Assembly: GCA_017504485.1 (NCBI GenBank)
Contig: JAFVRC010000004.1
Location: forward strand, 1 to 64,000
DNA from: Alistipes sp.
Lineage (GTDB): Bacteria > Bacteroidota > Bacteroidia > Bacteroidales > Rikenellaceae
Length of the DNA stretch: 64,000 bases
Direction of reading: 5' to 3'
Shown here: positions 1 to 8,655 of the stretch, piece after piece
Numbering within the stretch: position 1 is the stretch's first letter
How the letters are laid out: each line of letters opens with the position of its first letter
The notes under the pieces: generated by a model
The model's input: the letters and a program-made list of their open reading frames with translations, nothing else
What the model was told of the DNA's origin: nothing
Databases searched by the model: none
Program-made: the position numbers and the translations under genes

Positions 1-90
1 ACTTTATACACGCTATTATATTATGGTAAGTGATTTTATTGCACACCTGTGATATATTAATCTAAAAATTAGTACATAAATGCAGTTTTG

Positions 91-122
91 TTTGGTAAAT
101 TAGTTTTTAATACATATCTTTG
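91..122 (+). promoter_or_regulatory. Bacteroidetes-type promoter for the first glycoside hydrolase
   Basis: A TTTG box (91-94) lies 20 bases before TATCTTTG (115-122), matching the Bacteroidetes sigma-ABfr consensus TTTG/TAnnTTTG. It points at the gene starting at 183 and would leave a leader of about 55 bases. Bases 1-90 show no other feature. Confidence 0.7.
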
Positions 123-182
123 CACTACACTACAACACAGATATTGCGACAAGCTAAACCTTAATTTTATATTACTACTACT

Positions 183-1631
183 ATGAAGAGATTTGTTATT
201 GCGCTGTTGGCTCTCGCTATTGCTATGCCAACAATGGCCTATGTGCCGCCGAAGCGTAAGCACCCCGAGGTGGCTTACAACAAGTTCAAGATGTATCATA
301 CGATGCTGCCGCAGGTTGGTCGTCTCGATGTGTCGAACCCCGATAATGCCAACCGCACGCGTTGGTCTATCGGTTGCGAGACGCTCGACCGCGACTATGC
401 TACATTTGCCAACTACAAGCATCTGCTTGGCCCACTCGGTGTAGGTTGGGCGCGTCTGCAGAGCGGATGGGCTAAGTGCGAGCAGAAGAAGGGTAAGTAT
501 GACTTCGCATGGCTCGACGAGCACGTTGATGGCGTTATCGAGCAGGGCATGAAGCCTTGGCTTAGCTTGAGTTACGGAAACCCTATCTATAGCAAGGATG
601 GTGTCACACTGAACTCCTCAATTTGGACCGACGAGGAGACGATGAAGGCGTGGTGCAACTATGTGCGTGCTATCGTGCGCCACTATGGCGATAAGGTGAT
701 GATGTACGAGGTGTGGAACGAGCCGGATGGCAAGGCGGCCAACACGCCGGAGGTGGTAGCCAACCTTCTTATCCGTACCGCCGAGGTTATCCGCAAGGAG
801 AATCCAAAGGCCGAGATTCTTGCCTTTGGTCTCTGCAAGAACGAGATGTGCGACTATATCGCCAAGGTGCTCGACATCATGAAGAAGCAGAATAAGCTTC
901 ATCTGGTGGATCGCGTGTCGTATCACGTCTATTTCGAGAATCCGGACAACGCTACCGAGCGTATCAAAGCTCTGCGTGCTACGGTGAAGTCGTATGACGA
1001 GCGCATCGATATCTTCCAGGGTGAGAGCGGCTGCCCTGCAATCCTCGAGTTCGGCCACGCACTCAAGTATAAGGAGTGGAGCGAGTTCAAGCAGGTGAAG
1101 TGGGATTTGCGTCGCATGGCCAACGACTTTGTAAATAATGTTCCGTCGTCAATCTTTACATTCGTGGATTTGCAGTATCCGAATATGATTCAGTCATTCG
1201 GTATGGTGCGTATGAACCTCCTGCACGAGCCTATGTATAAGCGTCCTGCTTACTATGGTGTGCAGCACTTCGCAAGCCTTCTCCACGATGGCATTGTGCC
1301 GGCCGAGGTTAAGGCCGAGGCCCTCTGCAACCGCGAGGTGGCGTGTCACGGTCTTGCTACAAAGGATGGCAAGCTTATCGGTGCCATGTTGTGGTACTCG
1401 GATCTCACGCCTACCGACCAACTCGATAAGGATAATGTGAGCCTCACGCTCCACGGCTTCGATGTCGATAATCTGGTCTATGTAGAGCCTATTACGGGAT
1501 ATGTTCACGACCTGCGCCCTGTTATTACGCGCGGTGGCAAGGAGGGTGGCAAGGTTCGCTTCTCGGGCCTTCCGATGTGGGATTCGCCTATCCTGATTAT
1601 CCAGAAGTCGGCGTTGAAGGTTAAGAAATAG
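183..1631 (+). CDS. Secreted GH39-like (clan GH-A) glycoside hydrolase
   Basis: Predicted exported glycosidase of 482 residues. Residues 1-19 form a signal peptide (MKRF, hydrophobic stretch, cleavage near TMA-Y). The body reads as a TIM-barrel of the beta-xylosidase/cellulase type: a typical acid/base motif YEVWNEP places the proton donor at Glu180, and IFQGESG places a likely nucleophile at Glu281. A smaller beta-rich C-terminal part (about 385-475) fits the accessory sandwich seen in GH39 enzymes. ATG 183 was chosen because it opens the signal peptide and follows a good promoter. The gene stands alone, with a terminator just behind it. The substrate cannot be read from the sequence; xylo-oligosaccharides or host glycans are possible. 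GH5 or GH30 membership is the main alternative. Confidence 0.75.
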   Translation: MKRFVIALLALAIAMPTMAYVPPKRKHPEVAYNKFKMYHTMLPQVGRLDVSNPDNANRTRWSIGCETLDRDYATFANYKHLLGPLGVGWARLQSGWAKCEQKKGKYDFAWLDEHVDGVIEQGMKPWLSLSYGNPIYSKDGVTLNSSIWTDEETMKAWCNYVRAIVRHYGDKVMMYEVWNEPDGKAANTPEVVANLLIRTAEVIRKENPKAEILAFGLCKNEMCDYIAKVLDIMKKQNKLHLVDRVSYHVYFENPDNATERIKALRATVKSYDERIDIFQGESGCPAILEFGHALKYKEWSEFKQVKWDLRRMANDFVNNVPSSIFTFVDLQYPNMIQSFGMVRMNLLHEPMYKRPAYYGVQHFASLLHDGIVPAEVKAEALCNREVACHGLATKDGKLIGAMLWYSDLTPTDQLDKDNVSLTLHGFDVDNLVYVEPITGYVHDLRPVITRGGKEGGKVRFSGLPMWDSPILIIQKSALKVKK

Positions 1632-1655
1632 CGGCATAGACTCTGCCGTGTGCAA

Positions 1656-1690
1656 ACAAAGGATGCTTCGAAAGTCGAGGCATCCTTTGT
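1656..1690. terminator. Bidirectional terminator
   Basis: Perfect 11-bp inverted repeat ACAAAGGATGC (1656-1666) / GCATCCTTTGT (1680-1690) with a 13-base loop, between the converging glycoside hydrolase and DUF721 genes. Confidence 0.75.
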
Positions 1691-1708
1691 CTATATTATG
1701 AGTGTAGG

Positions 1709-1999
1709 TTACTGAACCACAACGCTCTTGATAATAGCCATTCCGGCCTCGCGGTTGAGGGCTGCGGTCAGGGCTTCGCGACGACGCATAAGCTCCGAGC
1801 GCACAACGCTCGAGGCGACATGCACATAGAGCGTGCCGCGCACAAAGCGCACCTGCCGAGTCTCGGCTGCCATGGCCGGCCCGACAACGCGTCGCCACGT
1901 CTCGGGCAGCGACCCCTCGACAATCTTGGCTGCGATGTTGGGACTCTTGAAGAGGCTGTCGAGCAACTCTCCGATGCTTGTAGGCTCTACGCGTTTCAT
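1709..1999 (-). CDS. DUF721 (DciA-like) family protein
   Basis: Small basic protein of 96 residues. The pattern (LLDSLFKSPNIAAKI, W in position 36, VGPAMAAETRQVRFVRGTLYVHV) is the DUF721 core, the family that contains the DnaB-helicase loader DciA and its short actinobacterial/Bacteroidetes relatives. Its ATG overlaps the recF stop by four bases, so translation is probably coupled to recF. Adjacency to recF is widespread for this family and supports a role in DNA replication or repair. A helicase-loading role is inferred from family membership only; the protein carries just the KH-like core. Confidence 0.8.
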   Translation of the reverse strand: MKRVEPTSIGELLDSLFKSPNIAAKIVEGSLPETWRRVVGPAMAAETRQVRFVRGTLYVHVASSVVRSELMRRREALTAALNREAGMAIIKSVVVQ

Positions 2000-3084
2000 T
2001 TCTCGACTTTGCCGTATGTCACGTTGAAAATCTTGTATGGACAGGCCGAGGCATTGAGCAGTCGCTCCATGCGCTCGCCATTGCAGTCGGTGATGATTAT
2101 CTGCCCGAAGCGCTCGTCGGCTACCAGATTGATAAGCTCGGCTACGCGCCCCTCGTCGAGCTTGTCGAAGAGGTCGTCGAGCAGGAGTATCGGCCGCTCG
2201 CCGCGTTTCTCGGCTATGATGTTGTACTGCGCCAACTTTAAGGCTATGATAAACGACTTCTGTTGCCCCTGCGAGCCATACTTGCGCAACGGGTAGCCGC
2301 CAATGCGGAGCGTCAGGTCGTCGCGATGTATGCCGCAGGTGGTGTGACCATTTATAATATCGCGCTCGCGTGAGGCGGCGAGCAACTCCTCGAGTGGTGC
2401 ATTGTTGAGTTCCGAGCGGTACTCTATCTCGACTTGCTCGCGATCGCCCGACAGTGCGCGGTAGTAGTCGGCTACGGCGGGTTGCAGTTGCTCGACAATG
2501 GCGCGGCGTGCTACGTGAATCTTCTCGGCCGAGGTTGCGAGTTGCATATCGTATATGCGCAGCATAACCTCGTCTGAGGATGCTTTCAGGAGGCTGTTGC
2601 GCATGGCAAGTGTCGAATTGTAGCGCATGACGGCCGCAAGGTACTCTTTGTCGAACTGCGAGATAAAACTATTGAGGTAGCGGCGACGCTCGTCTGCCGC
2701 ATCGCTTATGAGCACCGTGTCAGCCGGCGACACAATTACCGCCGGAATGAGCCCGACATGGTCGGCCAACCTTTCGTAAGCCTTGCCGTTGCGCTTCATA
2801 ACCTTCGACGAGGATGTCGAGTAGGTGCAGGCGATGCGCTCATGCCGCTCGTCGTCGGTGGCATAGTCGCCCTCGACCACGAAGAAACTCTCGCCGTGGC
2901 GCACACATTGGCGGTCGCTCATACCGAGTGCCGATTTGCACATCGAGAGGTAATAGACGGCATCCACGATATTTGTCTTGCAGGTGCCGTTGTCGCCGAC
3001 GAAGCAGTTTATCTTCTTATCGAGTGCGAGTTCCTCTTGTGCGAGGTTCTTGAAGTTGAGCAGCGATAGCTTTTTAAGGTACAT
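1996..3084 (-). CDS. recF: DNA replication and repair protein RecF
   Basis: SMC-like ATPase of 362 residues that helps load RecA at gapped DNA with RecO and RecR. Seen: N-terminal MYLKKLSLLNFKNL typical of RecF, an ABC signature YGSQGQQKSF, and Walker B with D-loop ILLLDDLFDKLDEGR. Length is normal. The Walker A motif reads GDNGTCKTN: the glycine before the invariant lysine is replaced by cysteine (codon TGC, complement of 2980-2982), one base from GGC glycine. This could weaken nucleotide binding or be a base error. DUF721 follows with a four-base overlap; a promoter lies 21 bases upstream. Confidence 0.92.
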   Translation of the reverse strand: MYLKKLSLLNFKNLAQEELALDKKINCFVGDNGTCKTNIVDAVYYLSMCKSALGMSDRQCVRHGESFFVVEGDYATDDERHERIACTYSTSSSKVMKRNGKAYERLADHVGLIPAVIVSPADTVLISDAADERRRYLNSFISQFDKEYLAAVMRYNSTLAMRNSLLKASSDEVMLRIYDMQLATSAEKIHVARRAIVEQLQPAVADYYRALSGDREQVEIEYRSELNNAPLEELLAASRERDIINGHTTCGIHRDDLTLRIGGYPLRKYGSQGQQKSFIIALKLAQYNIIAEKRGERPILLLDDLFDKLDEGRVAELINLVADERFGQIIITDCNGERMERLLNASACPYKIFNVTYGKVEK

Positions 3085-3104
3085 AATGCGATGTTTCGAT
3101 ACTC

Positions 3105-3112
3105 CAAAGATA
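3105..3112 (-). promoter_or_regulatory. -7 box of the recF promoter
   Basis: CAAAGATA on the plus strand is TATCTTTG on the minus strand, a perfect TAnnTTTG box, 21 bases before the recF start codon. Confidence 0.6.
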
Positions 3113-3185
3113 CAAATTTATTGGCAAATAGAGTGTCGATAGTAAAAAAAAGTGCGATAGGTTGGTTTTTTTCGACAAAAAAATG

Positions 3186-3193
3186 TATTTTTG
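3186..3193 (+). promoter_or_regulatory. -7 box of the TPR/RibH-like operon promoter
   Basis: TATTTTTG fits TAnnTTTG and lies 53 bases before the TPR start. It is back to back with the recF promoter. Confidence 0.6.
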
Positions 3194-3246
3194 TCGTTTG
3201 TAAGGCAAAATGACAAATTGAAAACAAATTAAAAATAGAAGAAACT

Positions 3247-3927
3247 ATGTCCAAGAAAGTAGAAAATCCACAGGACGCTGTGGTGGCCGAGGCCGTTAGC
3301 AAGACCGAGGCTTTCTTCGAGAAGAATGGCAAGTTGGTTGTTGCCATACTCGTCGTACTTGTACTGCTCGTGGCTGGAGGATACGCCTACAAGAGCTTCG
3401 TGCTGGATCGCAATGTAGCAGCTGCCGAGGAGCTTATCGTTGAGGCGCAGGAGCGCTTTGCGGGTGAGACGCCGGACTATGCTCTCGCACTGAATGGCGA
3501 CGAGGCGGGTGCCGGTTTTCTCGATGTCGTTGAGCAGTATGGCTCGACTCCTGCGGGTAACCTCGCAAAGCACTATGCCGGCGTATGTTATCTGCACCTT
3601 GGCGACCTTGACCTTGCTGCCGAGTATCTTGCCAAGTATAAGGCCGTGAAGGGTTTGGCCGGTGCTGTCGTGAATGCGCAGAACATCGGTCTGCGTGGCG
3701 ATATCGCTGTCGAGCAGGGCAACTACGAGGAGGCCGTGAAGCTCTACAAGAAGGCTGTTGCTGCGTCCGACAATAACTTTACGGTTCCGCTCTATCTCTA
3801 CAAGCAGGGCCTTGCATTGGTAGCTCTCGGCAATCAGGCAGAGGCGAAGGCTTGCTTCCAGACGATTGTTGATGACTATAAGTCGTCATTCGAGGCTCGC
3901 GAGGCAGAGCGCCACCTTGGCTTGTAA
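3247..3927 (+). CDS. Membrane-anchored tetratricopeptide repeat protein (YfgM-like)
   Basis: 226 residues. A basic/polar N-terminus (1-32) is followed by one hydrophobic helix (about 33-53) and then helical TPR-type repeats (PAGNLAKHYAGVCYLHLGDLDLAAEYLAKYK, GNYEEAVKLYKKAV, ALVALGNQAEAKACFQTIV). The layout resembles the YfgM/ancillary SecYEG chaperone family, with the repeats on the periplasmic side. It is followed after 20 bases by the RibH-like gene. In Bacteroides a TPR gene commonly sits between recF and ribH, and the same order is kept here. The exact partner is unknown. Confidence 0.75.
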   Translation: MSKKVENPQDAVVAEAVSKTEAFFEKNGKLVVAILVVLVLLVAGGYAYKSFVLDRNVAAAEELIVEAQERFAGETPDYALALNGDEAGAGFLDVVEQYGSTPAGNLAKHYAGVCYLHLGDLDLAAEYLAKYKAVKGLAGAVVNAQNIGLRGDIAVEQGNYEEAVKLYKKAVAASDNNFTVPLYLYKQGLALVALGNQAEAKACFQTIVDDYKSSFEAREAERHLGL

Positions 3928-3947
3928 TATTTAACGATTTGTCGGCT

Positions 3948-4364
3948 ATGCTACGGCCCTCCGAAATAAGAGTGGGTATCCTGTGTGCCACGCACGAGGT
4001 GGAGCGAAACTCCCTCCATGTCGCTATGGCGATGGCAGGGCTGGCTGAGCATAATGTCGAGATAAAGCATATCCGCGGCAACCGTCACGTTGCCTTGGGT
4101 GTGCTTTTCTTTGCCGAATACACCGAGGTCGATTGCGTTTTGGTTGTCACTTCCGAACCGCTCGACGTTGAGGTTCGCAAGACGTTGCTCGAGTTGCAGA
4201 TGCAGTGGAATATGCCGCTCGACTACATCGGGCCTTCGCAGGAGCATATTCGTATGGCTCTCGAGTCGCTCGTCGAGATGGTGCAGTTGCAGAGCGAAAT
4301 GGCGGCTGATGTGCCGGCCGAGCGTGTGGCAACCGCCAAGCCGAGGAAAGATAGTGTGAATTAG
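3948..4364 (+). CDS. Degenerate lumazine-synthase-like (RibH-fold) protein
   Basis: 138 residues from ATG 3948; an in-frame TTG at 3939 is less likely. Seen: IRVGILCATHEVERNSLHVAMAMAGLAE resembles the first beta-alpha unit of 6,7-dimethyl-8-ribityllumazine synthase, VDCVLVVTSEP the next core strand, and MPLDYIGPSQEHIRMALESL the C-terminal part. The catalytic landmarks are missing: no VPGAFE loop and no RGxTxHF segment carrying the catalytic histidine. It stands where ribH stands in Bacteroides (behind the TPR gene, beside recF). Inference: a diverged paralogue that kept the fold but not the chemistry; a functional ribH should then be elsewhere. It could also be an unrelated Rossmann-like protein. 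Confidence 0.5.
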   Translation: MLRPSEIRVGILCATHEVERNSLHVAMAMAGLAEHNVEIKHIRGNRHVALGVLFFAEYTEVDCVLVVTSEPLDVEVRKTLLELQMQWNMPLDYIGPSQEHIRMALESLVEMVQLQSEMAADVPAERVATAKPRKDSVN

Positions 4365-4386
4365 TTATTGTCGAACTCCAAGAGTA

Positions 4387-4428
4387 AGAGACCGTCGCAA
4401 CGTAACTTGTTGGGCGGTCTCTCTTTTT
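4387..4428 (+). terminator. Rho-independent terminator
   Basis: Stem AGAGACCG (4387-4394) / CGGTCTCT (4415-4422), followed by CTTTTT. It ends the TPR/RibH-like operon. Confidence 0.75.
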
Positions 4429-4536
4429 CGTAATCTTGCTCTATGATAGTAGAGCTTCTTGCCGTGTGTTTGACCACATATTGTATGAATACGCCACTTT
4501 TTGATGATAAAATGAGCCATTTCTGATAAAAATTGC

Positions 4537-4544
4537 TATATTTG
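4537..4544 (+). promoter_or_regulatory. -7 box upstream of the BASS transporter
   Basis: TATATTTG matches TAnnTTTG, 91 bases before the start codon. No clear TTTG box at the expected distance. Confidence 0.5.
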
Positions 4545-4635
4545 TAGTGTTTTGTGGCAATTGCGGGCACTCTCTTAACTGTGATATAGACTGTTCTCTC
4601 TTGTTACAAAGCGGTAAAATAGTAATAAAACAGGT

Positions 4636-5589
4636 ATGAAAGAGCATTTAGAGAGCCTAAATGTGCTGTCGTTGAGTTTCAATGACGGCGGAATGATGAT
4701 TGTTAATGTAATCCTTGCGTTTGTGATGTTCGGCGTTGCGCTCGGCATCAAGTTGCAGACCTTTAAGGATGTGTTCCGCTCGCCGAAATCTGTTATCGTA
4801 GGCGTGCTGTTGCAGTGGGTGGCGCTTCCGGCCGTAACTTTCCTTGTTAGCCTCGCCCTTAATTCGGTTATTACGCCGATGGTCGCTCTCGGAATGATTC
4901 TCGTAGCCTCGTGCCCGGGTGGCAATATCTCGAACTTTATATCGTCGCTCTCGAAGGGTAATGTCGAGTTGTCGGTGTCGATGACCGCTATCACTACGGC
5001 TTTTGCCCCTATCGTTACGCCGCTCAACTTCTTTGTCTGGGGCTCGCTCTACAACCATATCGTCAGCGTAGCCGACGAAGTGCCGCGCCTCGTGATACCG
5101 TTTATGCCTATGTTGGAGCAAATTTTGCTGCTGCTCGGTGTACCTATTGTGTTGGGTATGCTCGTGTCGCGCTACTTCCCGAATGTCACGAAGCGGCTGA
5201 CCAAGCCGGCGCAGGTGCTCTCGATACTGCTCTTTATCGGTATGGTCGTGGTGTCGTTTATGCAGGACTATAAGCTCTATTTGAGCAATCTGCACTATAT
5301 CTTCATCATCGTATTGCTGCACAATGCTTGCGCTCTATGTACGGGTTATCTCGGCGCTACGTTGGCGAAGGTGCCGCGTGTGGATCGTCGCTCGCTCACC
5401 ATCGAGGTCGGCATCCAGAACTCGGGCCTCGGCCTTGTGTTGCTCTTCAATCCGGCAATCTTCCCGCCGGAGGTGTGGCACGGACACTACGGAGGTATGC
5501 TCTTTGTGACGGCATGGTGGGGTATATGGCATATAATATCGGGCTTGACTGTGGCCACTATCTTTCGCCGCACGCCGCTTAAAGAGTAG
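4636..5589 (+). CDS. Bile acid:sodium symporter (BASS) family transporter
   Basis: 317 residues, almost entirely hydrophobic, with 9-10 predicted membrane helices. Conserved BASS features are seen: the ASCPGGNISNFISSLSKGN crossover region and the IEVGIQNSGLGLVLL segment near residue 255, which in the family line the Na+ and substrate sites. Substrates of bacterial BASS proteins include bile acids, pantoate and other organic anions; which applies here cannot be told. The acyltransferase gene begins five bases after its stop, so the two are one operon. Confidence 0.85.
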   Translation: MKEHLESLNVLSLSFNDGGMMIVNVILAFVMFGVALGIKLQTFKDVFRSPKSVIVGVLLQWVALPAVTFLVSLALNSVITPMVALGMILVASCPGGNISNFISSLSKGNVELSVSMTAITTAFAPIVTPLNFFVWGSLYNHIVSVADEVPRLVIPFMPMLEQILLLLGVPIVLGMLVSRYFPNVTKRLTKPAQVLSILLFIGMVVVSFMQDYKLYLSNLHYIFIIVLLHNACALCTGYLGATLAKVPRVDRRSLTIEVGIQNSGLGLVLLFNPAIFPPEVWHGHYGGMLFVTAWWGIWHIISGLTVATIFRRTPLKE

Positions 5590-5594
5590 ATATT

Positions 5595-6923
5595 ATGGGA
5601 CATAAAATTCAGGACAGCAATCGTCTTTACAGCTTCTTGCGATACTATGTCGATGCTGTAGTCAGACTCTCGTACCGCCACATCAACTATGTGGGGCTCG
5701 AAAATCTGCCAAAGGATGGAGCGATAATCTACGCTCCGAACCATACGAATGCCTTGATGGATGCGCTGGTTATCCTTGCGATGAATCATCGTGCAAAGGT
5801 CTTTGTTGCGCGTGCCGATATATTCCGCAATCCACTCTTTGCGCGCATTCTCTCCTTCCTGAAGATTATGCCGATTATGCGTCAGCGTGACGGGCTCGAT
5901 GAGGTGCGCAAAAATAACGATACCATCGAGCGTGCTGTAGATGTGCTGCACGATGGCGTACCGTTCTGCATCTTCCCGGAGGGTACGCATCAAACAAAGT
6001 TCTCGACTATGGCCCTCTCGAAGGGTGTATTCCGAATAGCCTTTCAGGCGCAGGAGATGATAAGCGATATGCCGCTCTATATCGTGCCTGTCGGTATGCG
6101 TTATGGCAACTTCTTCCGTTTCCGCTCTACTGTGCGAGTGCAGGTGGGGCAACCTATCAATGTCGGAGCATTCATCGCCGAGCATAGCGATATGACCACG
6201 GCCGAGCAGATGAATGCCATGCGTGATCTGTTGGTCGAGCGGATGCACGAAGCGATATTCTATATTCCGGACGACGAGTTCTACGATGCGACGGTCGAGA
6301 TTGCGGCCGCTGTGGTGCGTCGTCAGGTGCAGGCTCTGCGTCGCGAGAGTAGTAGGCCGCGCCTGCGAGGTCTGAATGCCTATTTCGAGGCGAATAATCG
6401 TACCGTGGCGCGTATTGCGCAGATTCGGGAGAGTGATCCCGGGCGTGCGGCGCAACTCCTTACGCTTGGCAATGAGGCCGCCGCTCTGCGCAAGGAGGCC
6501 GGCATAAGCCTCTCGTCGGTGGCGGTGCGCTTCCCTGTCCTGTCGCGCATACTCAAGAATCTGTTGTTGCTCGTGGCCTTGCCGTATAATCTTGCGGTGT
6601 CGCTACTCGCATTGCCTGTCGCGTTGGTGAGCCGATGGCTATGCTCGAAGTTCAAGGATGAGGCCTTCCATAACTCGGTGCGCTATCTGGTGCATCTTGT
6701 GCTGTGGCCACTGCTGCTCATTATCTACTCGATTGTGGCCTATGTGGCGCTGCCGTGGCAGTGGGCATTGCCGATTACGCTCGCTCTGGTGCCGGCACCT
6801 ATCATTGCCCACGAGACGTGGCGACTGCTACGCCTTGTAATCTCCGATTCGCGCCTTATGCGCCATCGTGAGTTGCGCCATCGTTACCGCGTCATCCGTC
6901 ATCTCTTCTTCGAGAAGCCGTAG
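5595..6923 (+). CDS. PlsC-type phospholipid/glycerol acyltransferase
   Basis: 442 residues. The N-terminal half is an acyltransferase domain: block I APNHTNALMD has catalytic His50 and Asp56 spaced as HX5D, as in glycerol-3-phosphate/DHAP acyltransferases of the Gat/Sct type, rather than the HX4D of classic PlsC; block III is FPEGTH. After a helical middle region (about 230-310), residues 315-410 hold several hydrophobic stretches that probably anchor it to the inner membrane. The likely role is transfer of an acyl group to glycerol phosphate or lysophosphatidate, or another small alcohol. It is co-transcribed with the BASS transporter. Confidence 0.82.
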   Translation: MGHKIQDSNRLYSFLRYYVDAVVRLSYRHINYVGLENLPKDGAIIYAPNHTNALMDALVILAMNHRAKVFVARADIFRNPLFARILSFLKIMPIMRQRDGLDEVRKNNDTIERAVDVLHDGVPFCIFPEGTHQTKFSTMALSKGVFRIAFQAQEMISDMPLYIVPVGMRYGNFFRFRSTVRVQVGQPINVGAFIAEHSDMTTAEQMNAMRDLLVERMHEAIFYIPDDEFYDATVEIAAAVVRRQVQALRRESSRPRLRGLNAYFEANNRTVARIAQIRESDPGRAAQLLTLGNEAAALRKEAGISLSSVAVRFPVLSRILKNLLLLVALPYNLAVSLLALPVALVSRWLCSKFKDEAFHNSVRYLVHLVLWPLLLIIYSIVAYVALPWQWALPITLALVPAPIIAHETWRLLRLVISDSRLMRHRELRHRYRVIRHLFFEKP

Positions 6924-6930
6924 CCGCCGC

Positions 6931-6961
6931 GTTGCGCTTTCCCCGAATTTTACTATCTTTG
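6931..6961 (+). promoter_or_regulatory. Promoter of the metallophosphoesterase operon
   Basis: GTTG (6931-6934), 19 bases, then TATCTTTG (6954-6961): a good -7 box with a partial -33 box, 25 bases before ATG 6987. Confidence 0.6.
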
Positions 6962-6986
6962 CACCGATGATACAAAGTTGTCGGTT

Positions 6987-8072
6987 ATGCACTATTTGTT
7001 TCTCCTGATGCTGTTCGGCTATCTCGCCGGAAACATTTACCTCTTCGTGCGAGTTGTGGAGGCTCTGGTCGCTCTGCCGCTGTGGGTGCGAGTAGGCGTT
7101 TCGCTACTCTTTTGGGTAGCCTTTGCGGCCCTACCACTGATGCTTGCGCTGCGAAATGTGCAGTTGCCAATGGCGGTGATGAGGTGCGTGTCGATAGTAG
7201 GCTCCGTCTGGCTTATATTTTCGCTCTATACGGTTGTGCTGCTGCTTGCGATGGAGGCAGTCAAGCGCTTTGTGCCGGCCTTTGGTTGTCCCGTAGCTGC
7301 GGCCGTAGCCGTGACAATTGTAGCCCTGATTTATGGCTACTGCAACTATCGCACAAACGATGTGGTGGAGATAGACGTGGTGACCGATAAACCACTCGGC
7401 GAGCCTCTGCGTATTGTCGCTGTCAGCGATATTCATCTTGGCTATAATCTCGGCCGCAAACGCTTTGCGGAGTATGTGGAGCGCATCGCCGCGCTCGATG
7501 GCGATGTGGTGCTGGTGTGTGGCGATTTGATTGACAACTCTACGCGGCCCATCATCGAGGAGGATATGCTGGCCGAGCTGTCGCGCCTTAAGCCGCGCTA
7601 CGGTATCTATGCCGTGCCGGGCAACCACGAATATATAAGCGGTATCGAGCAGTGCGAGCAACTCTTCGGGCAGAGTGCCGTGCAGTTGTTGCGCGACTCG
7701 GTGGCGACGTTGCCTTGTGGAGTGCGCATAATCGGGCGTGACGACCGCACAAATCGCCATCGCCAAAGACTATCGACTCTCGTGGAGGGGCTCGATAGTG
7801 TGCTGACCATTGTGCTCGATCATCAACCCTTCGACATTGCCGAGAGCGAGAGTTGTGGCGTGGATATACATTTGAGCGGCCACACGCACAATGGTCAGGT
7901 CTTCCCGCTCAACCTTCTCGTTGCGGCTATCTACGACCAACCATGCGGTTACCGCAAATGGAGCTCGACGCACGCCTTTGTGTCGAGCGGCCTCGCGCTG
8001 TGGGGTCCTCCGTTTCGTATAGGAACGCGCAGCGATATGGCACTGATAACACTCCGTTCATCACAACAATAA
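6987..8072 (+). CDS. Membrane metallophosphoesterase (calcineurin-like)
   Basis: 361 residues from ATG 6987; an in-frame TTG at 6978 is possible but the ATG sits better behind the promoter. About four hydrophobic helices (residues 1-115) precede a calcineurin-like phosphoesterase domain with all metal motifs: VSDIHLG, CGDLIDN, PGNHEY and LSGHTHNGQ. This is the YkuE/LpxG-like architecture; relatives act on lipid-linked phosphates such as UDP-diacylglucosamine or on cell-surface substrates. The substrate is not evident. The four genes from here to mntP are separated by only 4-9 bases. Confidence 0.85.
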   Translation: MHYLFLLMLFGYLAGNIYLFVRVVEALVALPLWVRVGVSLLFWVAFAALPLMLALRNVQLPMAVMRCVSIVGSVWLIFSLYTVVLLLAMEAVKRFVPAFGCPVAAAVAVTIVALIYGYCNYRTNDVVEIDVVTDKPLGEPLRIVAVSDIHLGYNLGRKRFAEYVERIAALDGDVVLVCGDLIDNSTRPIIEEDMLAELSRLKPRYGIYAVPGNHEYISGIEQCEQLFGQSAVQLLRDSVATLPCGVRIIGRDDRTNRHRQRLSTLVEGLDSVLTIVLDHQPFDIAESESCGVDIHLSGHTHNGQVFPLNLLVAAIYDQPCGYRKWSSTHAFVSSGLALWGPPFRIGTRSDMALITLRSSQQ

Positions 8073-8081
8073 CTTTCGATT

Positions 8082-8651
8082 ATGGAACAGAACGAATATT
8101 TCGATAACTACGAGAATAACTTGCAGGTCGAGTTGCTCAAACAATGCACGTCGCACGGAATGCTCGATGGCACGCTCCTCGCCTCCGACGATATCGAGGC
8201 GCGGTGGCACGACTACGCCCCCGAGTATATGGCCGATGCCGTCGGGCAGATAAACTCCTTTCCGGCCGCTGCCGTGGCATGGGCTGCCTATGTGGGCATG
8301 GCCGTAGCGGCGTGGTGGGATGTCGATTGGGAGCGTTATGCCTCCGAATCGTATGCCTCGCTGCACGGGCCGCGTGGCTTCGATGATATGGATGAGCATA
8401 TCGTCGAGCATATTCTCGCCCTCGACTTGGAGAGCAAGGAGGCTGCAGCCATCGAGGATATGTTGCGCAGCTGTGCGCAGACGGCTCTCACGTTCATACG
8501 CCGTGAGCAGGTCGAGGCGCAGAGCACCAAGGCCTTCTATATCTTTGCACGCACGGCGCGTGTTATGTTCCGCATAGGTGCTGCCCTCGAGTTGGCACGT
8601 CGCGGCTACCGCTTCGAGAAGGTTAATATGGCTGATATGCCAATTTCATAG
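8082..8651 (+). CDS. Conserved-looking hypothetical protein
   Basis: I do not recognise this 189-residue protein. It is acidic, has no signal peptide and looks mainly helical. A moderately hydrophobic segment (SFPAAAVAWAAYVGMAVAAWWDVDW, about 60-85) is rich in Ala and Trp and could be a buried helix. A charged helical stretch (ESKEAAAIEDMLRSCAQTALTFIRREQ) follows. Codon use matches its neighbours. It lies nine bases after the phosphoesterase and four before the nitroreductase, so it is expressed with them. Confidence 0.75.
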   Translation: MEQNEYFDNYENNLQVELLKQCTSHGMLDGTLLASDDIEARWHDYAPEYMADAVGQINSFPAAAVAWAAYVGMAVAAWWDVDWERYASESYASLHGPRGFDDMDEHIVEHILALDLESKEAAAIEDMLRSCAQTALTFIRREQVEAQSTKAFYIFARTARVMFRIGAALELARRGYRFEKVNMADMPIS

Positions 8652-8655
8652 AGCT

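Noticed and set aside
3939-3947. TTG start for the RibH-like protein, and the similar TTG at 6978 for the metallophosphoesterase
   Set aside because: ATG codons lie three codons downstream in both; the shared TTGTCGG(C/T)TATG context looks coincidental.
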